Source: Rhizobium giardinii bv. giardinii H152 (lineage in GTDB: Bacteria > Pseudomonadota > Alphaproteobacteria > Rhizobiales > Rhizobiaceae). Taken from it: a stretch of 64,000 nt of DNA. Of the stretch, positions 18,751 through 28,766 are shown piece after piece. The number at the start of each line of letters is the position of its first letter. The stretch's first letter is position 1. The translations under genes and the position numbers were made by a program. The stretch spans positions 1 to 64,000 of the forward strand of contig NZ_KB902681.1 in NCBI RefSeq assembly GCF_000379605.1, given 5' to 3'. The notes beneath the pieces are model-generated. The model had not been told where the DNA came from and searched no databases. It saw nothing but the letters and a program-made list of their open reading frames with translations.

Positions 18751-19265
18751 GACATCCTCTCAAATTCTGTCCGGGTCAATTCCATCAGGATGGTTCGCCC
18801 GGTGCTGTCGTTCCATTCGCCATAAGGGGTAAAGCCTGCCTTGGCATAAGCCCGCAGGGCCTGTTTGTTCTCCGCATCGGGATCGATGATGATTCGCGGC
18901 GCGGTGCCTGCAAAAAGCCTCGCCGCAAAGGCCCTGATAACCACCGGTGCCACGCCCTTGCCGATCATGTCGGGCGGTCCGACGAAAATGTCGACACCCG
19001 GCGTATCCGGCGTCAGATCCTTGGCCCAGGGCTCGCTCTCATATTGCGTCGGCAGCCAGGACTGGATGTAACCGGCCGGCTCGCCGTCGACCGAAAAGAC
19101 GAAGCCTTCGACTTCACCGGTCAGGCAGCCGTCACGGATCAGTTTCAGCTCCTTCTCCGGCTCACCCCACCAACGTCGCACATGCTGCTGCGAAAGCCAG
19201 CCGAACAGCGTCGGCATATGGCTCTCGTCCACAGCCGTGAAGGCAATGGACGGATCAGGCTGCAT
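18747..19265 (-). CDS. GNAT acetyltransferase (AAC(6')-like) inside hslVU
   Basis: A 172-residue GNAT enzyme resembling aminoglycoside 6'-N-acetyltransferases: [40 protein letters not shown] (acetyl-CoA loop) and [22 protein letters not shown]. The N-terminal part is the variable acceptor-binding half. It overlaps hslV by 11 bases upstream and hslU by 4 bases downstream, so it must be co-translated with the protease. True aminoglycoside activity is uncertain; the family also contains siderophore and protein acetylases. Confidence 0.87.
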   Translation of the reverse strand: MQPDPSIAFTAVDESHMPTLFGWLSQQHVRRWWGEPEKELKLIRDGCLTGEVEGFVFSVDGEPAGYIQSWLPTQYESEPWAKDLTPDTPGVDIFVGPPDMIGKGVAPVVIRAFAARLFAGTAPRIIIDPDAENKQALRAYAKAGFTPYGEWNDSTGRTILMELTRTEFERMS

Positions 19266-19779
19266 CGAGCTTTTCGATGACGATGTTGCCGTTGGTATAG
19301 ACGCAGATATCGCCGGCGATCTCCATTGCCCGGCGGGCGATCTCTTCGGCCGTCTTGTCCGAATCCATCAGCGCGCGGGCAGCTGCAAAGGCAAAATTTC
19401 CACCCGAGCCGATGGCGATCGTGCCGTGTTCGGGCTCGAGCACATCGCCGTTGCCGGTGATCGCCAGCGTGATCGACTTGTCGGCGACCAGCATCATCGC
19501 TTCGAGATTGCGCAGATATTTGTTGGTGCGCCAGTCCTTGGCAAGCTCGACGGCCGCGCGCATCAGCTGGTCCGGATACTGCTCGAGCTTGGCCTCAAGC
19601 CGCTCCAGCAGCGTGAAGGCATCGGCGGTGGCGCCGGCAAAACCGGCAATCACGTCGCCCTTGGCGAGGCGGCGGACCTTCCGCGCATTGCCCTTCATCA
19701 CGGTCTGGCCAAGGCTCACCTGGCCATCGCCCGCCATCACCACCTGGCCGCCCTTGCGGACGGTAATAATTGTTGTCAT
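19255..19779 (-). CDS. hslV: ATP-dependent protease peptidase subunit HslV
   Basis: A 174-residue threonine peptidase of the proteasome-beta fold. After Met removal the N-terminus is [10 protein letters not shown], placing the catalytic Thr at position 1. GDGQVSLG and Lys in [11 protein letters not shown] are the other active-site elements, and [12 protein letters not shown] and [15 protein letters not shown] are family segments. The ATG at 19779 (with AGGTAGG upstream) is required to expose this Thr; the longer frame from 19827 is not compatible with a mature HslV. First gene of hslV-GNAT-hslU, divergent from hisB. Confidence 0.97.
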   Translation of the reverse strand: MTTIITVRKGGQVVMAGDGQVSLGQTVMKGNARKVRRLAKGDVIAGFAGATADAFTLLERLEAKLEQYPDQLMRAAVELAKDWRTNKYLRNLEAMMLVADKSITLAITGNGDVLEPEHGTIAIGSGGNFAFAAARALMDSDKTAEEIARRAMEIAGDICVYTNGNIVIEKLDAA

Positions 19780-20004
19780 GAAATACCTACCTGCCCACCT
19801 GCCGGGCCTTTTTTCGAAGAGCCGCACATCGGCCCTGGTTGAAGCCTATGTAAGAGCGGTTTTGCCGATTGCAAATAACCCGCATCGCACTGGCTGTCGT
19901 AACAAGTCCGGCCCATTTCGCGTCCGCGAGAATCGCGGCGGCGCTTCTGGATATTTCGCCCACCGCCTGATATGGAGCGGCTCTATGACAGTTGGAGTAA
20001 CCTG

Positions 20005-20613
20005 ATGGCAGACCAGCAAGCCAAGCGCACCGGCAGCGTTTCGCGCAAGACCAACGAAACCTCGGTGGCCGTGACCGTCAACATTGACGGCACCGGCACA
20101 TCGCGCATTTCGACGGGCGTCGGCTTCTTCGACCATATGCTGGAACAGCTTTCCCGCCATTCGCTGATCGACATGGACATCGTCGCCGACGGCGACCGGC
20201 ATGTCGACGACCACCACACGGTGGAAGACACCGGCATCGCCATCGGCCAGGCCCTCTCCAAGGCGCTCGGCGACCGGCGCGGGATCACCCGCTACGCCTC
20301 GCTCGACCTTGCCATGGACGAGACGATGACGCGCGCCGCCGTCGATGTGTCCGGCCGGCCGTTCCTTGTCTGGAACGTCGCCTTCTCGGCGCCGAAGATC
20401 GGCACCTTCGATACCGAACTGGTGCGCGAGTTCTTCCAGGCGCTGGCGCAGCATGGCGGCATCACGCTGCATGTTCAGAACATCTACGGCGCCAACAACC
20501 ATCATATCTCCGAAACCTGCTTCAAGGCCGTTGCCCGCGTGCTTCGCACGGCAACAGAGATCGATCCGCGCCAGGCAGGCCGTGTTCCCTCCACCAAGGG
20601 AACGCTGGTCTGA
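20005..20613 (+). CDS. hisB: Imidazoleglycerol-phosphate dehydratase
   Basis: A 202-residue monofunctional HisB, the dehydratase that converts imidazole glycerol phosphate to imidazole acetol phosphate. The metal-binding repeats are visible as GFFDHML and [12 protein letters not shown] and again as [12 protein letters not shown]. It lacks the phosphatase domain fused in E. coli. ATG 20005 follows GGAG, favoured over the frame opening at 19972. It starts the plus-strand histidine run. Confidence 0.97.
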   Translation: MADQQAKRTGSVSRKTNETSVAVTVNIDGTGTSRISTGVGFFDHMLEQLSRHSLIDMDIVADGDRHVDDHHTVEDTGIAIGQALSKALGDRRGITRYASLDLAMDETMTRAAVDVSGRPFLVWNVAFSAPKIGTFDTELVREFFQALAQHGGITLHVQNIYGANNHHISETCFKAVARVLRTATEIDPRQAGRVPSTKGTLV

Positions 20614-20638
20614 CCGGCCCAGTTGAAAGTTGGCTGAC

Positions 20639-21112
20639 ATGGCCTCCTATCTGGTTCTGACACCACCCGCCGCCCTTAGAAACGATGAGGATGCGCGGTT
20701 CATCGCCGACAAGTTTTCCTGGATAGCCTTCCTCTTTCCGGCGATCTGGCTGCTCTTCAAACGCCAGTGGATTGCCGGCATCGCCGTTGCCATCCTGCAG
20801 TTGATCGTGACGACCCTGACCTCGGAGCCGCGCGCTATGCTGGCCGGGCTACTGGTCGAACTGGCGCTACGCCTTCTGGTCGCCCTCGAAGGTCCGGCCT
20901 TTGTTGCCCGGGGTCTGGAAGCCGACGGCTGGACACTCCAGTCGATCATCGCGACCGACGATCTGGCCCTTGCCGAAATGATCTACGAGCAGGAAACGGC
21001 TGCGCATGCGCCCGAGGATACCGGGTGGCAGCCCCCGGCGCTGCCACAAGCGACGGCAAAATCCGAAGGCCGCACGGCTTTCGGACTGTTTGAGAATTAT
21101 GGAGAACGCTGA
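20639..21112 (+). CDS. DUF2628 membrane protein within the his operon
   Basis: A protein of about 157 residues with the DUF2628 pattern: YLVLTPP near the N-terminus, then [20 protein letters not shown] and hydrophobic stretches [13 protein letters not shown] and [18 protein letters not shown] (two or three membrane segments), and a hydrophilic tail. The function is unknown. It sits between hisB and hisH, a position I recall as common in rhizobia, and its TGA overlaps the hisH ATG by one base. The start may be ATG 20639 or TTG 20630; neither has a strong ribosome binding site. Confidence 0.82.
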   Translation: MASYLVLTPPAALRNDEDARFIADKFSWIAFLFPAIWLLFKRQWIAGIAVAILQLIVTTLTSEPRAMLAGLLVELALRLLVALEGPAFVARGLEADGWTLQSIIATDDLALAEMIYEQETAAHAPEDTGWQPPALPQATAKSEGRTAFGLFENYGER

Positions 21113-21762
21113 TGCGCGTTGCGATCATCGACTATGGATCCGGCAACCTGCGCTCGGCGACAAAGGCATTCGAGCGTGCAGCGCGTGAAGCCGGCCTCAA
21201 CGCCGAGATCGAGCTCACCGACAAGGCCGACCGCGTCGCAAGCGCCGACCGTATCGTCCTGCCCGGCGTCGGCGCCTATGCCGACTGCCGCCGTGGTCTC
21301 GACGCCGTCGAGGGCATGCAGGAGGCTCTGACGGAAGCGGTCGAAAAATCCGCCCGCCCCTTCCTCGGCATCTGCGTTGGCATGCAGCTGATGTCGTCGC
21401 GCGGCCTTGAAAAGACAACGACGCAAGGTTTGGGCTGGATCAAGGGCGACGTCGTCGAGATGGTGCCCTCCGATCCCACGCTGAAAATCCCGCAGATCGG
21501 CTGGAACACGCTGGAGCTGACGAAACCGCATCCGCTGTTTGCCGGCATCAGGACCGGCGAGGACGGGCTGCACGCCTATTTCGTCCATTCCTACCATCTC
21601 GCCGTCGAAAACCCGGACGATCTGGTTGCGACGACCGCCTATGGCGGCGCGGTGACCGCCTTCGTCGCGAAAGGCAACAAGGCGGGCGCGCAGTTCCATC
21701 CGGAAAAGAGCCAGACGCTCGGCCTCGCCCTCATCTCGAATTTTCTGCGCTGGAAGCCCTGA
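21112..21762 (+). CDS. hisH: Imidazole glycerol phosphate synthase, glutaminase subunit HisH
   Basis: A 216-residue class I glutamine amidotransferase. The oxyanion region is LPGVGAY, the nucleophilic Cys is in [11 protein letters not shown], and the His-Glu pair is in QFHPEKSQ. It supplies ammonia to HisF for ring closure to IGP and AICAR. The start overlaps the upstream stop by one base and hisA starts 2 bases after its end, so expression is coupled. Confidence 0.97.
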   Translation: MRVAIIDYGSGNLRSATKAFERAAREAGLNAEIELTDKADRVASADRIVLPGVGAYADCRRGLDAVEGMQEALTEAVEKSARPFLGICVGMQLMSSRGLEKTTTQGLGWIKGDVVEMVPSDPTLKIPQIGWNTLELTKPHPLFAGIRTGEDGLHAYFVHSYHLAVENPDDLVATTAYGGAVTAFVAKGNKAGAQFHPEKSQTLGLALISNFLRWKP

Positions 21763-21763
21763 C

Positions 21764-22507
21764 ATGATCCTTTTTCCCGCCATCGACCTCAAAGACGGCC
21801 AGTGCGTACGCCTCAAGCTCGGCGACATGGAACAGGCGACCGTCTACAATCCGGACCCCGGCGCCCAGGCCAAGGCCTTCGAGGACCAGGGGTTCGAATG
21901 GCTGCACGTGGTTGATCTCAACGGCGCCTTTGCCGGCGAGACGGTCAACGGGGCAGCCGTCGACGCGATCCTCGAAGCGACGAGAAATCCGGTGCAACTT
22001 GGCGGCGGCATCCGCACCCTCGATCATATCGAAAACTGGCTGTCGCGCGGGCTCGCCCGCGTCATTCTCGGCACCGTTGCCGTACGCGACCCGGCGCTGG
22101 TGATCGAGGCCTGCCGGAAATTCCCGGGCAAGGTCGCTGTCGGCATCGACGCCAAGGGCGGCAAGGTGGCGGTCGAAGGCTGGGCGGAGGCGTCCGAACT
22201 CGGCGTCATCGAGCTGGCCAAGAAATTCGAGGGCGCCGGCGTTTCGGCAATCATCTATACTGATATCGATCGTGACGGCATCCTCACCGGTATCAACTGG
22301 GCGTCGACCCTGGAGCTGGCAGACGCCGTATCGATCCCGGTCATCGCGTCGGGCGGCCTTGCCTCGATGGACGATATCCGCCGCATGCTTGAACCCGACG
22401 CAGTGAAACTCGAAGGCGCCATTTCCGGCCGCGCGCTTTATGACGGGCGCATCGATCCGGCCGAGGCGCTGGCGCTCATTCGCAGCGCGAAAGGAAAAGC
22501 GGCATGA
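21764..22507 (+). CDS. hisA: ProFAR isomerase HisA
   Basis: A 247-residue (beta-alpha)8 barrel enzyme, HisA. The catalytic Asp is in [13 protein letters not shown] and the second Asp in [12 protein letters not shown]; phosphate-binding loops are QLGGGIRT and [11 protein letters not shown]. It isomerises ProFAR to PRFAR in histidine synthesis. Its stop overlaps the hisF start (ATGA). Confidence 0.97.
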   Translation: MILFPAIDLKDGQCVRLKLGDMEQATVYNPDPGAQAKAFEDQGFEWLHVVDLNGAFAGETVNGAAVDAILEATRNPVQLGGGIRTLDHIENWLSRGLARVILGTVAVRDPALVIEACRKFPGKVAVGIDAKGGKVAVEGWAEASELGVIELAKKFEGAGVSAIIYTDIDRDGILTGINWASTLELADAVSIPVIASGGLASMDDIRRMLEPDAVKLEGAISGRALYDGRIDPAEALALIRSAKGKAA

Positions 22508-23280
22508 CTTTAAAAGCCCGCGTTATCCCCTGCCTTGACGTGAAAGACGGCCGCGTCGTCAAGGGCGTCAGCTTCGTCGACCTGATCGATGCCGGCAACC
22601 CCGTCGAATCGGCCAAGGCATATGATGCCGCCGGTGCCGATGAACTCTGTTTCCTCGACATCACCGCCTCCTCTGACAACCGCGACACCATCTTCGACGT
22701 CGTGGCGCGGACTGCCGACCATTGTTTCATGCCGCTCACCGTCGGCGGCGGCGTGCGCACGGTTGCCGATATCCGCAACCTGCTACTTTCCGGCGCCGAC
22801 AAGGTCTCGATCAACTCGGCCGCGGTGAAGAACCCTGATTTCGTCGCCGAGGCGGCCGACAAGTTCGGCAACCAGTGCATCGTCGTCTCGATCGATTCCA
22901 AGAAGGTGTCGCAGCCCGGCGAGGAAGACCGCTGGGAAATCTTCACCCATGGCGGACGCCAGGCGACCGGTATCGATGCTGTCGCCTTTGCAGAAAAGAT
23001 GGTGGAGCGCGGCGCCGGCGAGCTGCTCTTGACCTCGATGGACCGCGACGGCCAGAAGACCGGCTACGACATTGCCCTCACCCGCACCATTGCCGACCGC
23101 GTTTCCGTGCCGGTCATCGCCTCGGGCGGCGTCGGCAATCTCGACCACATGGTGGAAGGCATTCGCGACGGACATGCAACGGCGGTGCTTGCCGCCTCGA
23201 TCTTCCATTTCGGCACCTATAGCATCGGCGAGGCCAAACGCTATATGGCAGAGCATGGCATCGCCATGCGGCTGGACTGA
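22504..23280 (+). CDS. hisF: Imidazole glycerol phosphate synthase, cyclase subunit HisF
   Basis: A 258-residue barrel enzyme homologous to HisA. It opens [20 protein letters not shown] with the catalytic Asp, and has the second Asp in [15 protein letters not shown]. Phosphate loops are [11 protein letters not shown] and [11 protein letters not shown]. It cyclises PRFAR with ammonia from HisH. Four-base overlap with hisA; hisE follows after 18 bases. Confidence 0.97.
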   Translation: MTLKARVIPCLDVKDGRVVKGVSFVDLIDAGNPVESAKAYDAAGADELCFLDITASSDNRDTIFDVVARTADHCFMPLTVGGGVRTVADIRNLLLSGADKVSINSAAVKNPDFVAEAADKFGNQCIVVSIDSKKVSQPGEEDRWEIFTHGGRQATGIDAVAFAEKMVERGAGELLLTSMDRDGQKTGYDIALTRTIADRVSVPVIASGGVGNLDHMVEGIRDGHATAVLAASIFHFGTYSIGEAKRYMAEHGIAMRLD

Positions 23281-23298
23281 GCGACAGGACGGAAACAG

Positions 23299-23613
23299 AT
23301 GAGCGACTTTTCCCTTTCAAGCCTCGAGGCGATCGTCGCCGAGCGCGCCGCGGCGTCGCCGGAGCACTCCTGGACGGCGAAACTGGTTGCCCATGGCCAG
23401 GCGAAGGCGGCGAAGAAGCTGGGCGAGGAAGCGGTCGAAACCGTGATCGCCGCCATCAGCAACGATCGCGCCAATCTGGTCGCGGAGAGCGCCGACCTGC
23501 TCTATCACCTTATGGTCGTATTGAAAATTGCTGATGTTCCGTTGCAGGATGTGATGAGCGAGCTCGAACGGCGCACCAGCCAGTCGGGCCTCCAGGAAAA
23601 GGCGAGCCGGTAG
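23299..23613 (+). CDS. hisE: Phosphoribosyl-ATP pyrophosphatase
   Basis: A 104-residue HisE of the MazG-like all-alpha NTP pyrophosphatase fold. The signatures are [15 protein letters not shown] and [13 protein letters not shown], holding the metal-binding Glu and Asp residues. It hydrolyses phosphoribosyl-ATP in the second step of histidine synthesis. It is separate from HisI, which is not in this window. coaA starts 8 bases after its stop. Confidence 0.96.
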   Translation: MSDFSLSSLEAIVAERAAASPEHSWTAKLVAHGQAKAAKKLGEEAVETVIAAISNDRANLVAESADLLYHLMVVLKIADVPLQDVMSELERRTSQSGLQEKASR

Positions 23614-23620
23614 ACATTTC

Positions 23621-24616
23621 ATGACCATCGCGGCAAAAGACATAGGCCCGGCCGACATTCCGGATCATTTCGGCAACACCGACTATTCCCCCTATCGTTT
23701 CTTCTCGGCCCACGAATGGTCCCGCTTCCGCGCCGACACGCCCTTGACGCTGACGGCCGACGAGGTGCAGCGGCTGCGCTCGCTCAACGACCCCGTCGAT
23801 CTCGACGAAGTCCGGCGCATTTATCTGTCGCTGTCGCGCCTTCTGTCGGCCCATGTCGAATCCTCGCAGATGCTGTTTGCCCAGCGGCAGCGCTTCCTCA
23901 GCATGTCGGGCGAGGCGAAAACGCCCTTCGTCATCGGTATCGCCGGTTCGGTCGCCGTCGGAAAATCGACCACGGCCCGTATTCTCGCCGAACTTCTCTC
24001 GCGCTGGCCGTCCAGCCCGAAGGTCGATCTGGTGACGACCGACGGTTTCCTCTTTCCCAATGCGACGCTGCTTCGCGAAAACATGATGGACCGCAAGGGC
24101 TTTCCCGAGAGCTATGACATCGGCGCGCTCCTGCGCTTCCTGTCGGCGATCAAGGCCGGACAGCCGAACGTCAAGGCGCCGAGCTATTCGCACCTGACCT
24201 ATGACGTGCTGCCGGACCAGTTCCAGGTCATCGACCGGCCGGATATCCTGATTTTTGAAGGCATCAACGTGCTGCAGTCGCGCAACCTGCCCGCAGACGG
24301 CAAGATCGTGCCGATGGTCTCGGATTTCTTCGATTTCTCGATCTATATCGACGCCGAGGAAAGCCTGATCCACACCTGGTACGTCAACCGCTTCATGCGC
24401 CTGCGCCAGACCGCCTTCCGCGACCCGCATTCGTTCTTCAAGCGCTATGCCGAGGTCACCGAGGAGGAGGCGCTTTCGATCGCCGAGGGGCTCTGGCACA
24501 ACATCAACCTGAAGAACCTTCGCCAGAACATCCTGCCGACCCGGCCGCGGGCCGACCTCATCCTGCAGAAGGGCCCCAATCACCTCACCGAGACGGTGGC
24601 ACTGCGCAAACTGTAA
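23621..24616 (+). CDS. coaA: Type I pantothenate kinase
   Basis: A 331-residue type I (prokaryotic) pantothenate kinase, first enzyme of CoA synthesis. The P-loop [12 protein letters not shown] begins about residue 106; [10 protein letters not shown], the pantothenate segment [18 protein letters not shown] and FEGINVLQ are family motifs, and the length is slightly above that of E. coli CoaA (316). It lies 7 bases after hisE, so it is read through from the his genes, and ends 3 bases from the convergent alkB. Confidence 0.97.
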   Translation: MTIAAKDIGPADIPDHFGNTDYSPYRFFSAHEWSRFRADTPLTLTADEVQRLRSLNDPVDLDEVRRIYLSLSRLLSAHVESSQMLFAQRQRFLSMSGEAKTPFVIGIAGSVAVGKSTTARILAELLSRWPSSPKVDLVTTDGFLFPNATLLRENMMDRKGFPESYDIGALLRFLSAIKAGQPNVKAPSYSHLTYDVLPDQFQVIDRPDILIFEGINVLQSRNLPADGKIVPMVSDFFDFSIYIDAEESLIHTWYVNRFMRLRQTAFRDPHSFFKRYAEVTEEEALSIAEGLWHNINLKNLRQNILPTRPRADLILQKGPNHLTETVALRKL

Positions 24617-24619
24617 GGC

Positions 24620-25231
24620 TCAGACGGTGACCCGGCGAAGCGTCAGGTTGATGCGGCCACCGTTTTTCAGAAGCGTCGAGGTGTTGGGGTAGATCTTGTC
24701 CACACCGTGGAAGGCAAGGCGCCCCTCGCCGCCCAGCACGACGACATCCCCGCTCGATAGCTTGAACGACAGGGTTTTGTCACGTCTCTCCCGCCCGCCC
24801 ACACGAAACAGACAGCTATCGCCGAGTGAAATGGACACGACCGGCGTCTTCAGATCCTGCTCGTCGCGATCCTGATGCAAGCCCATGCGGGCATCTCCGG
24901 CATAGAAGTTGACGAGGCAGGCCTCCGGCTCCTTGGACGAGCCGGAAACCGCGCGCCAGATGTCGAGAAGAACGGCCGGCATCGGCGGCCATGGCTTGCC
25001 AGTGACGGGGTGCGCCGGCTGGTAGCGATAGCCGCGCTCCCTGTCCGTCACCCAGCCGAGCGCACCGCAATTGGTCATCCGCACGGACAGCGGCTTTCCG
25101 GTCTTCGGCATCGCCGGCACAAACAGCGGAGCCTCCGCGACGATGGCGCGAATATTCTCGACCATCGCTTCCTGCTTCTCGCGGTCGAGAAAGCCGGGGA
25201 TATGGCGAATACCCTGGGGCAGACTGCGCAT
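24620..25231 (-). CDS. alkB: AlkB family 2-oxoglutarate-dependent DNA repair dioxygenase
   Basis: A 203-residue AlkB-type dioxygenase that oxidatively removes N-alkyl lesions such as 1-methyladenine and 3-methylcytosine. The iron ligands appear in GLHQDRDE (His-x-Asp) and AFHGVDKIYP (distal His), and the 2-oxoglutarate Arg pair in RINLTLRRV. NFYAGDARMGLHQD is a family hallmark. ATG 25231 lies 8 bases after the stop of the upstream secreted-protein gene with AGG at a suitable distance; the longer frame is an antisense artefact of that gene. Confidence 0.94.
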   Translation of the reverse strand: MRSLPQGIRHIPGFLDREKQEAMVENIRAIVAEAPLFVPAMPKTGKPLSVRMTNCGALGWVTDRERGYRYQPAHPVTGKPWPPMPAVLLDIWRAVSGSSKEPEACLVNFYAGDARMGLHQDRDEQDLKTPVVSISLGDSCLFRVGGRERRDKTLSFKLSSGDVVVLGGEGRLAFHGVDKIYPNTSTLLKNGGRINLTLRRVTV

Positions 25232-25239
25232 GGAAAAGC

Positions 25240-25680
25240 CTATTCCAGGCCAAGCACCGCGGGCGGCACGCCATAGCGCTGCTGCCAGGCTGCATAGCCG
25301 ACATCCGTCGGGCCGACCATGTGATCGATCAGATTCCACCGACCGAACTGGAAGGTCGCCAGGCCATAGACCGTCAGCCCGTCCATCATGTCGGATTCTC
25401 CCGCAAAACCGGTTTTTTCCGGATCGATCGCCCCGCCGCCCGGCTGTTGCGGTTCGACCTGCACAAACGCCCAGTTCGGCGATACGCGCATCGTCGTCAC
25501 CACGAATTCGACCGGCCCGCGCATCTCCGCTTCGACGGCGGGACGAAGGGTATCGAGGATCGCAGACCGCTCTGCCGATCCCTTTTCCGGCTCGCGAAAC
25601 GGCTGGCCCAGCGCGGTTCCGCTCCATGCCGCCACAAGGGCAAAGGAAAGAACCAATCGATTTGCCCTGGCCTTGTTCAT
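25240..25680 (-). CDS. Small secreted protein, function unknown
   Basis: A 146-residue protein with a signal peptide cleaved near GTALGQ (about residue 26). The mature part has RSAILDTLRPAVEAEM, then VEFVVTTMRVSPNWAFVQVEPQQPGG and a C-terminal FGRWNLIDHMVGPTDVGYAAW, which looks like a nuclear-transport-factor-2-like small fold. I do not know a named family. A GTG at 25686 overlapping the lysM stop is an alternative start. It lies between the LysM gene and alkB in one operon. Confidence 0.7.
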   Translation of the reverse strand: MNKARANRLVLSFALVAAWSGTALGQPFREPEKGSAERSAILDTLRPAVEAEMRGPVEFVVTTMRVSPNWAFVQVEPQQPGGGAIDPEKTGFAGESDMMDGLTVYGLATFQFGRWNLIDHMVGPTDVGYAAWQQRYGVPPAVLGLE

Positions 25681-25682
25681 GC

Positions 25683-26159
25683 TCACGCCTGGTCCAGATC
25701 CGGAATGCGCAACACCTGGCCGGGATAGATCTTGTCCGGATGGGTCAGCATCGGCTTGTTGGCTTCGAGGATGACGGTGTTTTTTGCACCCTTGCCCTTT
25801 CCATACTGAGCTTCGGCGATCTTCCAGAGATTGTCGCCCTTCTTGACCGTGTAGAAAACCGGCGCCTTGGCGGGAGCGGGCGTCGCTGCCGCGCCGGCCG
25901 CGACCTTCAGTTCGGTCGCCTCGACCTTGGAAATACCGAGCGTATTGCCGACGGCAACCACAGCCTTTTCGAACACCGACTGGTCCTTGACGACACCGGT
26001 GAGGACAACCTTGTCGCCTTCCAAAGCGACGTCCACCTTATCGGTACCGAGGTCATGGGAGGCGAGCTCTTTCTTCACCGCTTCGACATCGGGCGCATCG
26101 TCATCACCGCCAATGCCGAGTTTCTTGCCGGCATTCTTGATAAAGCTGAACAGACCCAT
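25683..26159 (-). CDS. BON-LysM protein (YgaU/Kbp type)
   Basis: A 158-residue protein with a short N-terminal GLFSFIKNAGKKLG, a BON domain (about 25-85) including VALEGDKVVLTGVVKD, an Ala/Pro linker, and a C-terminal LysM domain (about 103-156) with VFYTVKKGDNLWKIAEAQYG and PDKIYPGQVLRIP. The domain order matches E. coli YgaU/Kbp, a potassium-binding protein whose LysM domain packs on BON. No signal peptide is present. It heads the lysM-secreted-alkB operon. Confidence 0.9.
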   Translation of the reverse strand: MGLFSFIKNAGKKLGIGGDDDAPDVEAVKKELASHDLGTDKVDVALEGDKVVLTGVVKDQSVFEKAVVAVGNTLGISKVEATELKVAAGAAATPAPAKAPVFYTVKKGDNLWKIAEAQYGKGKGAKNTVILEANKPMLTHPDKIYPGQVLRIPDLDQA

Positions 26160-26240
26160 GGCATTTCCCCCTTTGTCATTGGCTCCAGCCTAACAGAGTG
26201 CGGTGACGCGCAAAAACAAGGTGTGCGTGAAAAATGCGTC

Positions 26241-26675
26241 TCATTCGTTTTCGGGACGGCCGCGCATCTTCTTGACTTCGCTGCGCCCGGTCTTTTCCTT
26301 CAGCCGGCGCTCGATCGAGCCCTTCGTCGGCCTGGTCTTTCGCCGCGGCGGCGGTGGGGGCTCCGCCGCCTTGAGGATCAGCTCCTTCAACCGCTCGCGC
26401 GCATCCTCGCGATTGCGCTCCTGGCTGCGGAAGCGGCTTGCCTCGATCATCAGGACACCGTCCTTTGACACTTTGCGACCGGCGAGCTTGATCGCATTGT
26501 CGCGCACCCGCTCCGGCAAGGCAGGCGATGCCTTGATTCCATAGAATAGCTGGACGGCAGTCGAGACCTTGTTGACGTTCTGCCCGCCGGGACCGCCAGC
26601 CAGCACGAATTGCTCCGTCAGCTCCCAGCCGGCGATGACGATGTTGTCGTTGATGTAAAGCGGATCGCTGGCCAT
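26241..26675 (-). CDS. arfB: Alternative ribosome-rescue factor ArfB (YaeJ)
   Basis: A 144-residue codon-independent peptidyl-tRNA hydrolase that frees stalled ribosomes. The class I release factor GGQ motif is GGPGGQNVNK (Gly-Gly-Gln at 30-32), and the basic C-terminal tail (ending RRLKEKTGRSEVKKMRGRPENE) fits insertion into the empty mRNA channel. Length matches E. coli YaeJ (140). It is transcribed alone; the pckA terminator precedes it on the same strand. Confidence 0.94.
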   Translation of the reverse strand: MASDPLYINDNIVIAGWELTEQFVLAGGPGGQNVNKVSTAVQLFYGIKASPALPERVRDNAIKLAGRKVSKDGVLMIEASRFRSQERNREDARERLKELILKAAEPPPPPRRKTRPTKGSIERRLKEKTGRSEVKKMRGRPENE

Positions 26676-26743
26676 GACGTTCTTCCTTCCTCCGCTCTAT
26701 CTCACAGGATGGCGAAGTTGAAAACGCATGAACCGCCAGACAG

Positions 26744-26773
26744 AAGAAAACCCGGCCTTCTCAAGCCGGGTTT
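26744..26773 (-). terminator. Rho-independent terminator of pckA
   Basis: AAACCCGGC (26748-26756) and GCCGGGTTT (26765-26773) form a perfect 9-bp stem with an 8-nt loop. On the minus strand the stem ends in TTTTCTTC. It lies about 42 bases after the pckA stop. Confidence 0.85.
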
Positions 26774-26814
26774 CACGTGAATCATAGCCTGCGATTTATG
26801 TTAGGCTGTCTTTT

Positions 26815-28425
26815 TTACTCCGCAGCGAGCTTGGCGCCCGGGGCAGCATCGCGGACGCTGCCATCGACATGGTTTTCGAACTTGGCGAAATTGGCAACGA
26901 ACATATCCACCAGCTTGCGGGCCTGCGCGTCATAGGCGGCACCGTCGCTCCAGGTCGAGCGCGGATCGAGGATCTTGCCGTCGACACCGGGAACGGCCAC
27001 GGGCACGGCGAAGCCGAAATTGCCGTCGGTGCGGAATTCGGCCGATGCCAGCGAGCCGTCAAGTGCCGCCGCAAGCAGTGCCCGCGTCGCCTTGATCGGC
27101 ATACGGCTTCCGGTGCCATAGGCGCCCCCGGTCCAGCCGGTGTTGACCAGCCAGCAACTGACGCCATGCTCGGCAATCAGCGTCTTCAGGAGGTTGCCGT
27201 ACTCGGACGGATGGCGCGGCATGAAGGGAGCGCCGAAGCAGGTCGAGAAGGTCGCTTCCGGTTCCGTCACGCCCTTTTCGGTGCCTGCCACCTTGGCGGT
27301 GTAACCGGAGAGGAAGTGATACATCGCCTGATCCGGCGTCAGCCGCGCGATGGGTGGCATGACGCCGAAGGCATCCGCCGTCAGCATGATGATCGTGCGC
27401 GGATGGCCCGCAGTGCCGGTCTTGCTGGCATTCGGGATGAAGTCCAGCGGATAGGCGCAGCGCGTGTTTTCAGTCAGCGAGCCGTCGTTGAAATCCGGCA
27501 CGCGGTTCTCATCGAGAACGACGTTCTCGAGCACGGTGCCGAAGCGGCGCGTCGTTGCGAAGATTTCCGGCTCGGCTTCGGCCGACAGGCGAATGGTCTT
27601 GGCGTAGCAGCCGCCTTCGAAATTGAAGATGCCGTCCTCGCCCCAGCCATGCTCGTCATCACCGATGAGCGTGCGCTTCGGATCGGCAGAAAGCGTCGTC
27701 TTGCCGGTGCCCGAAAGGCCGAAGAAAACCGCCGAGTCGCCATCCGGGCCGACATTGGCGGAGCAATGCATCGGCATCACCCGCTTGGCCGGCAGCAGGT
27801 AGTTGAGCATCGTAAAGACCGACTTCTTCATCTCGCCGGCATAGGATGTGCCGCCGATCAGGATGATACCCTTGGTGAAATTGCAGGCGATCACGGTTTC
27901 GGTGCGGCAACCATGGCGGGCAGGATCACCCTTGAAGTCCGGCAGGTCGATGATCGTCAGCTTCGGTGCGAAGGTGGCCAGCGCTGCCTTTTCCGGACGG
28001 ATCAGCAGGTTGCGGATGAACAGCGAATGCCAGGCGAATTCCGTAACCACACGGGTCGCAAGAGCGTTTTCCGCGTCGGCGCCGCCGATCAGGTCCTGAA
28101 CATAGAGCGACTTGCCCTTGGCGTGATCGAGCATGTCCTGGTGCAGCAGCTCGAAGTGTTCCGGCGACATCGCATTGTTGTTGTCCCACCAGATTTCGTT
28201 CGCCGTATTGGCGTCGCGAACGACGAATTTGTCCTTGGGCGAACGGCCCGTATGCTGACCGGTCAGCGCACGCACGGCACCGTGCGTGGTCAGCTGCGCT
28301 TCGCCGCGGCGCAGGATTTCCTCATAGAGTTCAGCGGTGCCGAAGTTATACCGAACCATGTCCAGGTTGGTGAAACCGATTGATTCCAGCCCAAGGGATG
28401 GGTTGCGAATGCCGAGTTCCTTCAT
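26815..28425 (-). CDS. pckA: Phosphoenolpyruvate carboxykinase (ATP)
   Basis: A 536-residue ATP-type PEP carboxykinase. Oxaloacetate plus ATP gives PEP, the entry to gluconeogenesis for cells growing on dicarboxylates. Motifs are the kinase-1a P-loop [11 protein letters not shown], the metal-binding [23 protein letters not shown] and the early [15 protein letters not shown] precedes the ATG. It is transcribed away from chvI across an AT-rich region of about 340 bases. In Agrobacterium pckA is reported to be acid-induced under ChvG/ChvI control, which fits the position. Confidence 0.98.
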   Translation of the reverse strand: MKELGIRNPSLGLESIGFTNLDMVRYNFGTAELYEEILRRGEAQLTTHGAVRALTGQHTGRSPKDKFVVRDANTANEIWWDNNNAMSPEHFELLHQDMLDHAKGKSLYVQDLIGGADAENALATRVVTEFAWHSLFIRNLLIRPEKAALATFAPKLTIIDLPDFKGDPARHGCRTETVIACNFTKGIILIGGTSYAGEMKKSVFTMLNYLLPAKRVMPMHCSANVGPDGDSAVFFGLSGTGKTTLSADPKRTLIGDDEHGWGEDGIFNFEGGCYAKTIRLSAEAEPEIFATTRRFGTVLENVVLDENRVPDFNDGSLTENTRCAYPLDFIPNASKTGTAGHPRTIIMLTADAFGVMPPIARLTPDQAMYHFLSGYTAKVAGTEKGVTEPEATFSTCFGAPFMPRHPSEYGNLLKTLIAEHGVSCWLVNTGWTGGAYGTGSRMPIKATRALLAAALDGSLASAEFRTDGNFGFAVPVAVPGVDGKILDPRSTWSDGAAYDAQARKLVDMFVANFAKFENHVDGSVRDAAPGAKLAAE

Positions 28426-28766
28426 GGTTCAGCTTTCCTCCGTGGTTTGCCGATAAAACGTAGAATGTTCGTGACATTAAAAGGCGCGGTGAGAAAAGAC
28501 AAGGTTGCTGTCTCAAAAAATATAATAATTTCAGTATATTAATCGATTTAAAGGAATTTATTGCTTTTTTAATCGGTTGAATCAGCGCTTTTTGGGCCCC
28601 GTTTCTTCGGCGAAATCGCGCTTGCTGCAGCCGTCGCATTGCTTTTGCATTTTACTTCGCCACAATTTGTTCCACCTTTATACTCAAGAAACGCGTCCAA
28701 CCGCAGCATGGCCCCGGACAGCCGGGCTGGCCTCGGAGGCGAAGTGAAATGGTGGAGCCCTATACG
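28426..28766. promoter_or_regulatory. Divergent pckA / chvI promoter region
   Basis: This stretch of about 340 bases is notably AT-rich (about 28500-28580) for this genome and has no convincing gene. It must hold promoters for both pckA (minus) and chvI (plus). A TATACT at 28679-28684 with TTCGCC 17 bases upstream is a weak candidate for chvI. GGAGG at 28734-28738 and GGAG at 28754-28757 are the two possible chvI ribosome binding sites. I could not identify a ChvI box by eye. Confidence 0.55.

Noticed and set aside
28346-28639. 97-codon minus-strand ORF upstream of pckA
   Set aside because: It overlaps the pckA start and the AT-rich promoter region, with no family resemblance.
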